Source of the DNA: Halisarca cf. caerulea
Taxonomy: Eukaryota > Porifera > Demospongiae > Chondrillida > Halisarcidae
Assembly: GCA_963170055.1 (NCBI GenBank)
Contig: CAUJGJ010000449.1
Coordinates: 45,701-70,700 of the forward strand
DNA: 25,000 bases
Direction: 5' to 3'
The notes under the pieces are model-generated. The model had not been told where the DNA came from. It ran no database searches and saw only the letters and a program-made list of their open reading frames with translations. This document shows, piece by piece, positions 1 to 11,720 of this stretch; position 1 is the stretch's first letter, and each line of letters starts with the position of its first letter. A program made the position numbers and the translations under genes.

Positions 1-76
1 TATTGTAATTATTATTATTAATTATCAATTTCTCCATTACAGAGACAGATACACATGTGAAGCAAATATACAGTGT

Positions 77-882
77 CACATAATTATTATGACCAACGAC
101 AGCATTCGGATAGCAGTCGGACTCCGACTAGGTGCTCCTCTCTGCATACCTCACAACTGCCCTTTGTGTGGAAACCCTGTGGATTACTCAGGAGTCCATG
201 GGCTCAGCTGCCGTAGTAGTCGCGGCAGTATTCCCAGGCAAGCATACTAGTCTGGCGTAGCCGACCCTTTCCGCCATATTAAATAGGTGACATCAGTCAT
301 GGCGAGCATGGGTTTGGCTATGTCAGACTAGCGCATACTGCTTTGAATGGAATAATCCACAGAGCCCTTGCAACAGCTAATGTCCCTGCCACGTTGGAGC
401 CCCGTGGTCTCTGTTGTGGTGATGGTAAAAGGCCGGATGGTATGATTATCACTCTCTGGTTTAGAGACAAGGCGCTGGTATGGGATATGACATGCTGGGA
501 CTCATTCACCCCAACCAACATCAATCTGTCCTCGACTGGTACTGGACTGTTGGCCAACCATGCCGCTGCCCAGAAGCGTAGACTCTACCAAGAGCTCACT
601 ACTTGCCACAGATTTGTACCAATCGCTGTTGAATCTACTGGTGCTTTTGGCGAAGATGAATTGAATTTTATCAAAGAAGTTGCCAAACGATCTCACAACA
701 TCACAAAAGATCCACTCTCCTATTTGAAACCGTGCCAACAAATCAGTGTTTGTATCCAGAACTTTAATACTGCATCTATTTTAGGTTGTTGTATTGATTG
801 ACTCACATGCTACACTCATCATTGTAATTTTGCTTTTTTTAGTTGTATGCTACTGTTGATCTTAAAATAAAATAATTATTAT
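77..882 (+). pseudogene. Broken 3' end of a reverse-transcriptase retroelement
   Basis: The reading frame from about 89 gives the segment RIAVGLRLGAPLCIPHNC and then HGLSC. From 334 to 801 another frame gives ALNGIIHRALATANVPATLE, DGKRPDG, VWDMTCWDSF and FVPIAVESTGAFG, ending at a stop at 799-801. This order (GLRLG, HGLSC, DGKRPDG, WD-T, P-A-E--G) is what I recognise as the region downstream of the reverse transcriptase in non-LTR-type elements common in sponges, corals and other invertebrates. The copy is dead: it is cut at the 5' side, has a one-base frameshift just before position 240, and is interrupted by a small inverted-repeat element at 248-330. An A/T-rich tail (AAAATAAAATAATTATT near 865-880) probably marks its 3' end. 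The family name is inference; the reading frames and the breaks are seen directly. Confidence 0.75.
248..330 (+). mobile_element. Small inverted-repeat element (hAT-like MITE), copy 1
   Basis: The 83-bp insert begins TAGTCTGGCGTAGCC and ends GGCTATGTCAGACTA, which are imperfect inverted repeats of each other. It splits the retroelement reading frame. The flanks AAGCATAC (240-247) and GCGCATAC (331-338) look like an 8-bp target-site duplication with two changes. An 8-bp duplication fits the hAT superfamily, but no transposase is present, so that assignment is inference. A second copy lies at 6787-6883. Confidence 0.75.
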
Positions 883-902
883 ATATATATACTGTATATA
901 TA

Positions 903-1096
903 CAGTAGAACCTCATTAGTAAGAACACTGGTATAATGAGTACTATGTATAATATATACCTGGTTAGGAAGTACAAGGATAATATGATACCCCAGCTTAT
1001 AACCCATAATACTAATCTATATAGTTAGCAAGTACTACTGATAGTGAGTAGCAATTTGGAGGGTCCCCAGGTGTACTCACTAACGAGATTTGACTG
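903..1096 (+). mobile_element. Pogo/Tigger-like MITE, copy 1
   Basis: The left end CAGTAGAACCTCATTAGTAA pairs with the right end, whose reverse complement reads CAGTCAAATCTCGTTAGTGA. TA dinucleotides flank both sides (901-902 and 1097-1098). CAGTnnAACCTC ends with TA duplications are typical of Tc1/mariner elements of the pogo/Tigger group. The element is 194 bp and non-coding. The same length recurs in the copy at 17905-18098. Confidence 0.75.
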
Positions 1097-1097
1097 T

Positions 1098-1101
<4 letters not shown>

Positions 1102-1159
<58 letters not shown>
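1102..1159. repeat. (TA)n microsatellite
   Basis: About 58 bp of nearly pure TA dinucleotides, starting a few bases after the right TA flank of the pogo-like MITE. It may have grown from the target-site TA. Confidence 0.9.
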
Positions 1160-2337
<1,178 letters not shown>

Positions 2338-2454
2338 GTACATACAGCATACATACAGTATACACGCATACACATATATAACGTACTGTGTAGTGGCAAA
2401 TATTAGTCTGTGAAAAATTCCCACTATACAGTACACATACTGTAAGACAACACA

Positions 2455-3575
2455 TCATGCATACTTTAATTTCCGTGCCCTTTTCAAGTCATATTTTGAA
2501 ACTGTTTTGATGCTGTCCCTTTTGGTTGGATTCTTTACCAACTTCCGTTTCGTTTTCCTGCAGTGAATTATCAGTAGATACGTCATAGATATGTACGCAT
2601 AATGAACGCACATACATACATAACACATACACCAATCTCATACATACGTACGTGTGTACATACGTACATACATTACTCCAACATAGTCATAAATAGAGCA
2701 CAGCTGGCAATACCAACCCTGACATACACATACGTACGTATGTACACCCAGGCAGCAAACAATTCTGATCCTTGCATTATAAGGGTGTATAAGAACAATT
2801 TATTAAGTGGTAAAAGAATTTATGATTGACACAAGACCGTGCAATAAGACTGATCAAAGAAGAATCCTCCAAAATCACTTGGAACAAGGATAAGTTATGA
2901 AACAGGCACAGGGCTAGGTTGGCAAAGGGTAAGGTGGGCATAGGGCTGGACAAACATAGAGCTATATAAACATACATACATGAGGCTAGACGGGTATAGG
3001 GCTGGACAGAGTTCAGTTGGACTGAGTGCACGGTGCAAATTCCTACATCCCGCATGTGTATATGCGTGGCCTTGTGCATGCAAGTACACATATGCCTAGT
3101 CTCGCATAGCCTGATTTGAAAATGGCTTATCCAGTAAATGTATGGGATTTGCCAATTAAAATTTTCTTGCTTGAAAAATGCAGGTGTTGTTTCGAAACCT
3201 GCAAAAGGCACTTCATGCTAACAATTGGGGCTCACTCCTTCATGGCGGCGACCTGTAATTAAGTTTGAAAAAAGGACAAGAAGAAGAATCTCAAAATGGT
3301 ACTGATGTGTGGGCCCTTACCGTACCATCTGTACTTCAACTTTCTTTAAAGAGATGGGTTTATGAAGCTTTTGAACTACTTTGCCTAGTAGTTCGTTAGT
3401 TGGTCAAAGTACACCAAAAATTGCTTATAAAAGTTAAGTCTTCAAACTGTTAGTTTTTGGGTAAAAAAGTTCATTTGAGGTAATGTATGGTGGCCATGTT
3501 CTTCCATGTGAATCATACATATGGAGTACTACCATACTTCATAACTATTAAAAAACAAAAGCACTCCACCAACCA

Positions 3576-3642
<67 letters not shown>

Positions 3643-6024
3643 TGCACACACACACACGCATGCATACTTTGAAGGTTTTTTCATAGTAAGCATCCAATCC
3701 GGCACCAGACATCCTGACTGCTTCATAACACTGGCAATGCTACATAAATCATACGCAGACACTGGACTCATGTAAGTAGCACACGAAAACAAACATGAAC
3801 AAGCAATCCACACATATCTGCGTATATGCATATAGACAACTGACAGAAGTGCAGTAGGAATGTGTGCAGTGTGACCCGATGCATCATTGTGCAAAGACAG
3901 ACCAACAGGTGGCCTCATACAGCATGACACAAGTGCCACATATGTACATAGGTACGTATGTATTTAGGTGTATTTGGGTCTCAACCAAGTATACAGTCAA
4001 ATCACACACATTCTACAAATAAAAAGATAAAATACACAAATTTCACAGATTCCGGTGTGATGGATCAAACCCATCATCACCCTGATATCCTGTACTTACA
4101 TTGTACATATCTATATGTACATAGTGTGGAAGACACATTAACGTTGAGTTTACACAGAATGTACATTAGTCCCGCATGTCCCGTACAACAGTAGCAGCAC
4201 TGGACGTACTAGGCAAGAACATGTCAGTGCCTATTCAGTCGAACTCTAGTGATCAAATTATGAGTGCAGTGAATCGCATTGTGTACCGTCTGTAGGCACT
4301 AGATTTTGCAGGATATATCTCGCGAATGAAGAACTTGGCTGAAATTAGCGAATTTAGTTCCATGAATGGACTAGCCCCTACTAAATCTTAGACAAACATT
4401 ATATGAATCTAACCAAATATTCACAATTGAATTTTCACAAATGAAAGTAAAGTCAGGCAAAAATTATCACCTACGAATAAAGTAACCATGTAAATCAATC
4501 TGCACTGCAAGGAGGGTTTATGTGGGAACAGTCAAGCCAATACATGCACAGGTTGTCTGTGCACCAATTCCCCTTCAGCATTATGTCATGATACGTTTGT
4601 TTAGTGTATGGTCACCTTATAGAACTAAGGTCATCCCATAATCTATTTGTGTCTTATGGTTATCTGAACCTATCATGCGTTATCACTTTTGTCAGTCATC
4701 CTACTCTACAAACTGGTTGTCCTTTACATGGAGTCTTTGCTGGGTACCCTTGCAGCTTGAGCTTTGCAGTGCTGCTTGTTCCCAGTGTCAGGATTTCCAC
4801 TTACTGACAGCACATTGTTAGAGTGTAGTTCGGGTGTCAAGAGGCTCAAGAACATATGTTTTGCAAGGCAAGGTGGCTTACGTATGTGTACAGTGTTAGT
4901 AATTATGGTCAGCATTCAGACATTGTCTGACCATTTGGCATTCAGTCTGGCCCCAAAACCACTGGGTCAGACATTTGACTGAGCACTATATAAAGGCTCT
5001 AACCCACTGTGATAATGCTAGGACAGTCCTCCAGTTTGCTTGTTAATTCTAACACTACACGCTACACATGGCTCGTAATATTGCAAATGGCTCTTGCAGC
5101 ATTACACATGCGTAGCACTCTTGCAAATAGCACAATGCTCTTGCAACATCACACATGGCTCTTGCAACATCACACATGGTTCTTGCAACATTATGCATGG
5201 CTTTAGCATCATTTCACATGCCTCTTACAAAATTGTACATGCAGTACATATATATGTAAGCAAGTACCTCTTCAGAGTTGTAGCGTCATCTTCTGTAAAG
5301 AATGTGACAGCCTTTCCTGTCCTGCCAGCCCTCCCAGTACGGCCAATTCGGTGAATGTAAGCAACAGCTGAGGTCGGGAAGTCGTAGTTGATGACTGTAT
5401 TCACTCCTTTGAAGTCAATCCCTCGACCCATCAAATCAGTGCATATCAACACCCATATCTGTGGTGGGACAATGCAGAACAGAGTATGTAAATACATAAC
5501 TACATACATACATGTGCATAGCAAGTTGTATCATATGACGTGAGTTGCATAATACATACACATGTATGTGGTGATACATACTAACGTACACATACATACG
5601 TACAAAGTTCTGCACAGGTAATCTTTAAGGTGGTAATCAAGCCAATCAAATTACAGCTACTGTAACACACATTTGAAGACCTACATACCTCTAATTGTAC
5701 CTTCCCATTAAAAACATCAGCAAAGGCTTTTTTGAAGGTAATAAGGCTAAAGATGGGGCTAATGGAGTGTTTAAATCACAAAAATAGGTTTGAGAAAAGG
5801 CTTCATTGCTGTGATTTCAAGTCTTTTGGTCTCTCTGAAAAGTTAGAGGCAATTGGCCACAGTTGTAGGTGATTGGCCATGAATTTTGCTGGTTGGATCC
5901 GACGACCTCCAACCAGTGTAGGCAAAATCCTGCACACGTATGTACACACTATACTGCACGTATAGAACAATAAAGACAAAACGAACATTGTAGCCATGTA
6001 CGTACATGCACAAGTATGTACGTA

Positions 6025-6083
<59 letters not shown>

Positions 6084-8652
6084 TTCCTGCTCGAAAGGCC
6101 TTCACAATATTGTCTCTCTGTGCTTGAGTTCTTTCAGCATGAATCACCTCAACATTAATCCCATCATAGATAAGCTCGTGGAACAGCTCTTTGGCTCGGT
6201 CAATGGACTGCACAAACACCAGAACAGGCGGTGCAAACCCCTAGGGAACAGAGGACAGATATGCCGCAATACAAGCACACAGTCTACACAACACATACGC
6301 ATGTACATACATGTGCATACACACATATGTACATATACAACAAATGGATACACACACACACGCACGCACACGCACACGCACGCGCGCGCACACACACACA
6401 CACACACGCGCATACAAGCTGCATTACACGTTCTGTACACAGACTATACAGTTGGCCCTCATTAATCTCTTGATACTCTAAATGGTCCTGGAATATTCTA
6501 TGTAGTTCAACCAACGTCACACAAAATATCTCTAATTGTGTACTGAGACAATCTACGTAATATCCTTCTAATATTGGAATATTGGATATAGGAATAGCTC
6601 TTCCTGATTCAGATGGTATGGGTTTATATACCAATGTATCAGATATCAAGGAATCTTATTTAGTCTAGGGAGGCCATATAGCCAGAGGCTAGCAGTCAAT
6701 TATTCCAAAGTGATACTGGAATAATTACAAGTGTAAATCTACAGGCGTGAGATTATCTAATGCACACACATACAATACACACAAACTAGTCTACCATACT
6801 CAGAGGGTTTTTCCTATTCTCTACACCAGGTTTGAGGATGATGTCATATAAAAATGGAGGAAAGGGTCGGCTACGCCAGACTACACACAAACCATATGTA
6901 TGTACGTAACTGCATAATACCGTATACACTGTAATCTTCATGTGGTTTTATATTCACAGTATATGTGGATTGGAAGCCATCCGCAAAGTTTACAAGCACA
7001 AAAATCGCAAAAAGCCAAAATCCATGAGATACGTACATATGGACCCCCACAAAAATTAAAGCAGATACGGTGTCATAAACAACCCCGCGCTTCAATTTCT
7101 GCGGGGCGTGATTTTGCGGCATTTGGCTTTTAGCGATATTTGCATTTCGTATTCACAGACAGCCATGTTTTGCCATTGCACAAGAGCCTGATGTAAAACT
7201 TTTGCGGGTGTAAAATGTCACGGATGACTTGCAATCCGTGAATACTGCGGATACAAAATCACACAACAAGCGATTCGAGTTTAAAAAACTCGTGGGCCAC
7301 CCACGGCCCTGGAAACTCGAATCGCTTGGAAATCGTCTTCGAAGAACTCTTCTGGTCGAAAAGACTCTTCGCTGATAAAATCAGAAGCGAACGAATGAAT
7401 TTTACCAAAATATAGCCGAAAGATTACCTACCGACTTCGCGTCCGCCATGTTATATATATATATATCTAGACATCGTTCCGGACGTTCCGGACACTTCCG
7501 GTGAAAGTAAAAACAATATACCAAAAATTAAAGCATATATGGTAGTATAATAGCCCCATGTAACCATTCATATGATATCAAGATACACTACACAATTATA
7601 CACATAACAATATGCAGATACACATGTAAATTTGATCCGCATGTACCATGTGTAGATGAGCATATGTACATACGTACTTACCTTTCTGACAATGTCTCTC
7701 ATAGCTATTAACTTCCCTGCCTCCTGTCCAACAAACAGTAGCTCCTGCTCTACAGTGTCAGTAGCTGCATTTCTACAACATACACATGCAACCATATCAA
7801 CGTTCTCACGCCCTCATTCTCAGCATAAATGACCAGAACAATGCATATAACATACACAAAACACACACACACGTGCACGCATCTGAGCATATATACTATG
7901 CACAAAAACACAAGTAACATAATACAATGCTCATACATACACACATCATTTACAAGGAGAACATACTGAAGGCCCACTAGCACTCTAACTGGAGACTCAA
8001 AGTGTACTTTAGTGAACTCCTCCACACCAGACCCCATAGTTGCACTGAATAGAGCGTGTCTCACATCCAGTGAACTACAAGCGGTGTAGACTTCGGTAAT
8101 CTGCTCCCTAAAGCTGTTGGTACCCTCTTCAAACAGCTTGTCTGCTTCATCTAAAATAAGCCATTCCACACTGTACAACGAAGGGCAACTGCACATTACA
8201 ACCTAATCCGTAAAAGTATGTACATAAGATATGTTGTGCATAAGGGGATACTTTCATGAACTATCAAAAAGACAAATTTTATGACTAACACATTCACGAT
8301 TCTTCAGAAAGACAAATTTCACAGATTGTGACTGTTCATACGTATGTACTATTCCCTGAAGGGAGTGTGTATGTGTACCTAGTGTGCATACATACACACT
8401 TCCTTTGGAACATCACTTCCAGATATGCACAGTAGAAGAATAAGCTCAAAAGCAGGTGGAACTACGTATGAGCCTACAGACAACTGTAGTGTTGCAAGAC
8501 ACATATGTAGATACATACGTACTTGCTGAGACTTATGGTAGGTGGTTGTTGCTGGAGCATGTGAATAAGGCGATTTGGAGTGGCAACAAGTATATCTGCA
8601 GAGGAAAGACAGTAGGAAATACATGTATACAGAAATGTCATTTAGGTGTGTG

Positions 8653-8725
<73 letters not shown>

Positions 8726-9604
8726 ACGTATGAGTGTGTGTAAGACCCATACACACATGCAAACTGTATGGGCACATTTTTGCGAAATTACATGTACTGA
8801 TCATACACATGTATGTACACAGTACATTCATATGTATGTAGGGATGTACAAAGGTATTCTATAAATCATCAAAACATCCATGCATTTCAACTTATCCACA
8901 TGTACACATGCATCCAAGAATTGATACCTCACAATGTCATGCACTACTCATACACACATGAAAGCCATTCATTATTCCACTTGAGAAATGCGTATGCTAT
9001 ACATGTAAGCACACTGATACTGCAACTTACCAAATTTCATAGAGGATTGTGGACCAAAGGTGTTAGATGAGGCATTGGCCTTAGTCAGCACATGAACCTT
9101 GAATCCAGACCCACTACTCAGTCTGACAAATTCTCTGTAAATCTGTGAACAGAAAGCACACAGTGTACTTCAATACAACATCTATGTGGACACACATGTA
9201 CGTATGTAAGCACATATGTATGCATGGAAACACGCATGCACGCAAATTTGACCCTCTTGAAAATTTATGATGCTGAGAATCTCAACGAAGTGTAACTGTC
9301 AGCTGGCCTGTCCCTTCTTGTCTTGCAGCTACATATTTACCTTCCTACCCCCACATCTGGGAATCTTGTGCTGAAACAAACACTGCATATGTACATAGGT
9401 ACATAGTGTACAATGCACTAACATACTATAATGTGCATACGTACATGCAAACACACCTGTTGTGCAAGTTCTCTTGTAGGGGCCAGGACAAGAGCTCTAA
9501 AACCAACTTTCTTTGGTGACTGTAGCATGGAGTGTTGAGCAAGTGGTGAATATACACATACGTACAACATGCTGTACACACAACATGGCACACAATGCAC
9601 CACT

Positions 9605-9649
<45 letters not shown>

Positions 9650-10564
9650 GGACACACAAACGCACATACGTACATGTATGTAAAAATCTACAGGCTTCTA
9701 ATGTGTATATACTCACTTTCAAGTGCTTTAGTATAGGGATGATATAAGCTGCTGTCTTCCCAGAGCCAGTTGGTGCACATGCCAGAATCTCACGATTCTA
9801 CAGTGAAGACACACAGAAATAGAGGACCTGTCTCTCAAAGATGATACAACAACCAGAAGACTGATTATGAATAGTAATATGAACAAGCACATGTACACAC
9901 TAATGCACAGACAATTGTTATAAAGTACTCATATGCAGTGGAGCCTGTATAATCCAGCACCTTTGAGAAATGAAAAAAAAAAACAGTGCTGAGTTAGCAG
10001 GTTGCTGTATAATGAGGTCGGTTTGTATGTTAAAAATTAACGGTTTGTGCCAGAAAATCTTGGCCGGTTAAAGCAATTGCTGGTTTATAGAGGTGCGGAT
10101 TAGGCAGGTTCCACTGCAATTACGTATGTAATAGAAAATTAGTTGCCACACGTTACCCCAAAGGCCCGATGGAACAAAGTAGTTAGCAGTGCAGACATTC
10201 ACCTGAAGCAACAACGGCATTGCTTGCATCTGTATGGGAGTAGGGCTTGTGTATCCGGCAGCTTCTATGTTGGTCACAATGTACTGAGGTAGTTCGTACA
10301 TCTCTACCAGCTGCTCAAACGTGTCCACTGCGTCTGGTACGTCTGATCCAGACACATGGATTTGATGGGCATTTCGTAATGCATTCATCTACAGAAGCAC
10401 AACAAACCCTAAATGTGAGAAGTGGTCAATACAAGTGCACAGGACTACAACTAGTACATATGTATGTGTACATATTTTCAGCTTTAATAGTTGACTGTTG
10501 GCCTATAAAGCACAGTACATATGAATGTACGTAAGTACACCCACCCACCCACATACATACACAC

Positions 10565-10625
<61 letters not shown>

Positions 10626-11615
10626 CACACACTTATACAAGAAACCAACCAATGGTAACGAAAGCTCACTACTAAGCTACATTGGTATAAACCTATGATT
10701 CACACAATGAAAGTTGATGTGGTACACTACAAAGTAAGACTTTGGAAGAGCACACACAGTACAATAGTAACAGATGATTTCCTGCTGAAGTACTAACATT
10801 ACTGTAAGATAAGACTACTGTACCAAGACACTGCATCACAGAGACACTGGGAAGAATGCAACAAAGATCAATGTGAGATCAAATGTCTACTAACTTTCTG
10901 CTTATGTAGTTCAATTTTCATGTTAGCTAATTTCTTCTTTGATGACTGCTTTTTCTTCTTCTGCTTGTGTTTCTTTTGCTCCTTCTTGCTGGGAACAATC
11001 GACTGTCCTTTAAACAGACTCACTCCTCCTGCCGTCTCACCTTCGCTATCCTCCCCTGTAGTACCATTGTCATCATCTTCCTCTATGACACCAACCTCAC
11101 TACTGTAATCTTCTGTGCCATAATGTTCTTCCAAAGTTCTCTCCTCATCTCCATCTGACTGCTCACCATGTGTGCTGGTACACCCTGTAATTGTATGATC
11201 ATTTTGTTTGGGATATGAAGCTGTAGGTATATCCTCATAGCGGCTTTTAGATCTCTTGCCTATTGAAGTTTCATCTGTTACAGGTAACGGGCGCTTTCGT
11301 GCACTTTCCTCAGATCTGGAAGAGGGTGATGAATCACCAAAGAAGTCCAGCTCTGAGAGATCTTTGCAGTTCCTTTCTTTCTCAGCAGTGTCAACAGGCT
11401 TGCCCTAAAAGTGAAATAAGTGTCGCACATCACACAAATTTCAGTTTACACATCACAAACCGACATGTACAACGTGATTGCATAATCATTGTATGATACG
11501 CAAAAAAAAAAAACATGATTACCTGTACTATAGCATTATCTCTTCGCAGCTGCTTTCGATCAAACTGTGCTCCAACGCACAGACGTTTGAAGAGCTCGTA
11601 TCTGTCAGCAGCCAT
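2455..11615 (-). CDS. DDX52: DEAD-box ATP-dependent RNA helicase, DDX52/Rok1 type, complete, 13 exons
   Basis: Exons on the minus strand, 5' to 3': 11523-11615, 10895-11404, 10203-10388, 9717-9797, 9457-9519, 9031-9142, 8523-8595, 7967-8170, 7682-7772, 6082-6240, 5268-5458, 3668-3739, 2455-2557. All junctions are GT-AG, phases agree, and the total is 1938 nt (645 residues plus stop). Motifs in order: Q motif F225 to PTPIQ (250-254), I APTGSGKT (271-278), Ia APTRELA (303-309), Ib TPNR (354-357), II DEAD (380-383), III SAT (415-417), IV VFVQS, V RGIDF (536-540), [10 protein letters not shown] (560-567). The order and the stretches [19 protein letters not shown] and RGQ-free RecA2 identify DDX52/Rok1, the nucleolar helicase for 18S rRNA processing and 40S assembly. 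Exon 2 adds an acidic segment and a Lys-rich run ([19 protein letters not shown]), likely nuclear or nucleolar targeting. The basic C-tail spans exons 12-13. It is slightly longer than human DDX52 (about 600 residues). Introns carry MITEs and CA/GT tracts. Confidence 0.95.
2558..3667. other. DDX52 intron 12
   Basis: The 1110-bp intron between the last two short helicase exons. It holds TAC/GTA-rich palindromic words (2590-2750), unassigned sequence, and a (CA)n tract next to the donor. At 3098 the words TAGTCTCGCATAGCC resemble the end of the small hAT-like MITE, but no matching second end is visible. Confidence 0.7.
3577..3657. repeat. (CA)n microsatellite next to the exon 12 donor
   Basis: CA tract 3577-3639 plus a short second run to 3657 after a GCATG interruption. 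In the helicase transcript it reads as GU repeats beginning about 10-28 nt downstream of the exon 12 5' splice site at 3667/3668. Confidence 0.95.
3740..5267. other. DDX52 intron 11
   Basis: The longest helicase intron (1528 bp). Apart from a short imperfect tandem repeat near its 5' end (5058-5225), I find no gene, RNA or clear transposon ends. The open frames at 3958-4194 and 4604-4982 show no domain features. Confidence 0.6.
5058..5225. repeat. Imperfect minisatellite, about 21-bp unit
   Basis: Seven or eight degenerate units of the kind CTCTTGCAACATCACACATGG, clearest at 5136-5200. It lies in helicase intron 11, starting about 40 bp after the exon 11 donor. Confidence 0.75.
6029..6081. 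repeat. (CA)n microsatellite forming the exon 10 splice donor
   Basis: A 53-bp pure CA tract. Read on the helicase strand it is (GT)n, and its first GT is the 5' splice site of exon 10 (…GGAAAG|GTGTGTGTG). Exon 10 ends at 6082, so there is no unique sequence between exon and repeat. Confidence 0.95.
6351..6411. repeat. Degenerate CA/CG-containing microsatellite
   Basis: CACACACACA with CG interruptions (CGCACGCACACGCACACGCACGCGCGCG). It sits in helicase intron 9, about 110 bp upstream of the exon 10 acceptor. The alternating purine-pyrimidine CG/CA run could adopt Z-DNA, which is inference. Confidence 0.9.
6787..6883 (-). mobile_element. Small inverted-repeat element (hAT-like MITE), copy 2
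   Basis: The right end GGCTACGCCAGACTA is the exact reverse complement of the left end of copy 1 (TAGTCTGGCGTAGCC), and the match runs on through GACCCTTTCC. The left end here is TAGTCTACCATA. The element is 97 bp, flanked by perfect direct repeats CACACAAAC (6778-6786 and 6884-6892), an 8-9 bp target-site duplication. It is in helicase intron 9, in reverse orientation to copy 1. The interiors differ more than the ends. Confidence 0.85.
6919..7071. mobile_element. MITE with ACCGTAT ends
   Basis: Starts ACCGTATACACTGTAATC and ends with sequence whose reverse complement is ACCGTATCTGCTTTAATT; the two ends are imperfect inverted repeats over about 25 bp. The interior word ATTGGAAGCCATCC matches, in reverse complement, GGATGGCTTCCAAT at 21409-21422 in a GRK intron, so this is a dispersed family. 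The superfamily cannot be assigned from these copies. Confidence 0.6.
7072..7265 (+). mobile_element. Related MITE fragment, shared with GRK intron
   Basis: The stretch GCCATGTTTTGCCATT (from about 7164), followed by CAAGAGCCTG and AACTTTTGCGGG, recurs with few changes at 21368-21412. The preceding GGCTTTTAGCGAT matches GGATTTTAGCAAT near 20821. This is the same repeat family as the neighbouring ACCGTAT element, in the opposite orientation and without clear ends. Confidence 0.55.
7267..7328. repeat. Perfect 16-bp inverted repeat (hairpin)
   Basis: CAAGCGATTCGAGTTT (7267-7282) is exactly repeated as its reverse complement at 7313-7328, with a 30-base GC-rich loop. It lies in helicase intron 9. 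It could be a transposon end pair or a transcribed hairpin; nothing in the sequence decides between these. Confidence 0.85.
7440..7505 (-). promoter_or_regulatory. Promoter-like segment with TTCCGG repeats and a YY1-like ATG
   Basis: On the minus strand, three TTCCGG/CCGGAA words (7479-7502), of the ETS type, are followed by a TATATATATATA stretch and then AACATGGCGGACGC (around 7445). This is the arrangement of many animal housekeeping 5' ends, where a YY1-like motif overlaps the start codon. The frame after the ATG closes after 15 codons unless it is spliced at G|GTAGGT. It may be a displaced first exon, perhaps of a repeat gene, inside helicase intron 9. Function is inferred only. Confidence 0.35.
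8655..8715. repeat. (GT)n microsatellite
   Basis: A 61-bp GT tract in helicase intron 6. In the transcript it is a CA tract about 60 nt upstream of the exon 7 acceptor (exon 7 starts at 8595). Confidence 0.95.
9609..9646. repeat. (CA)n microsatellite
   Basis: A 38-bp CA tract in helicase intron 4. In the transcript it is a GU tract about 70 nt downstream of the exon 4 donor (exon 4 ends at 9717). Confidence 0.95.
9936..10116. mobile_element. Pogo/Tigger-like MITE, copy 2
   Basis: Ends CAGTGGAGCCTGTATAATCC and, in reverse complement, CAGTGGAACCTGCCTAATCC. The 181-bp element is non-coding and sits in helicase intron 3, about 85 bp from the exon 3 donor. The expected TA duplications are not preserved (TG and CA at the borders). 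Confidence 0.7.
10560..10623. repeat. (CA)n microsatellite
   Basis: About 64 bp of CA with one GC interruption, in helicase intron 2. It lies 236 bp upstream of exon 3 and about 270 bp from the exon 2 donor in transcript terms. Confidence 0.95.
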
Positions 11616-11720
11616 TTTTGCACGTTTTCAGCTTGAGTTACGCAATAGAAACACGGTATCACGCGACATTGCAACACCATGAAAATGGCGCCAATATCTT
11701 GAGCTCGATAAAACAATAAG
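11616..11720. promoter_or_regulatory. Divergent promoter between helicase and sulfotransferase
   Basis: Only 105 bp separate the two start codons, which point away from each other, so both 5' UTRs and core promoters must overlap here unless unseen upstream exons exist. The minus-strand helicase start lies in AAAAATGGCTGC, and AAAATGGCGCC occurs at about 11682-11692 on the plus strand. Both match the YY1-type AANATGGC word common at start sites of housekeeping genes. No TATA box is evident. A short upstream frame, ATG at 11680 to TGA at 11703 (7 codons), precedes the sulfotransferase start. Confidence 0.6.

Noticed and set aside
3098..3115. Third copy of the hAT-like MITE (TAGTCTCGCATAGCC)
   Set aside because: Only one end-like word is visible; no partner end or target duplication was found.
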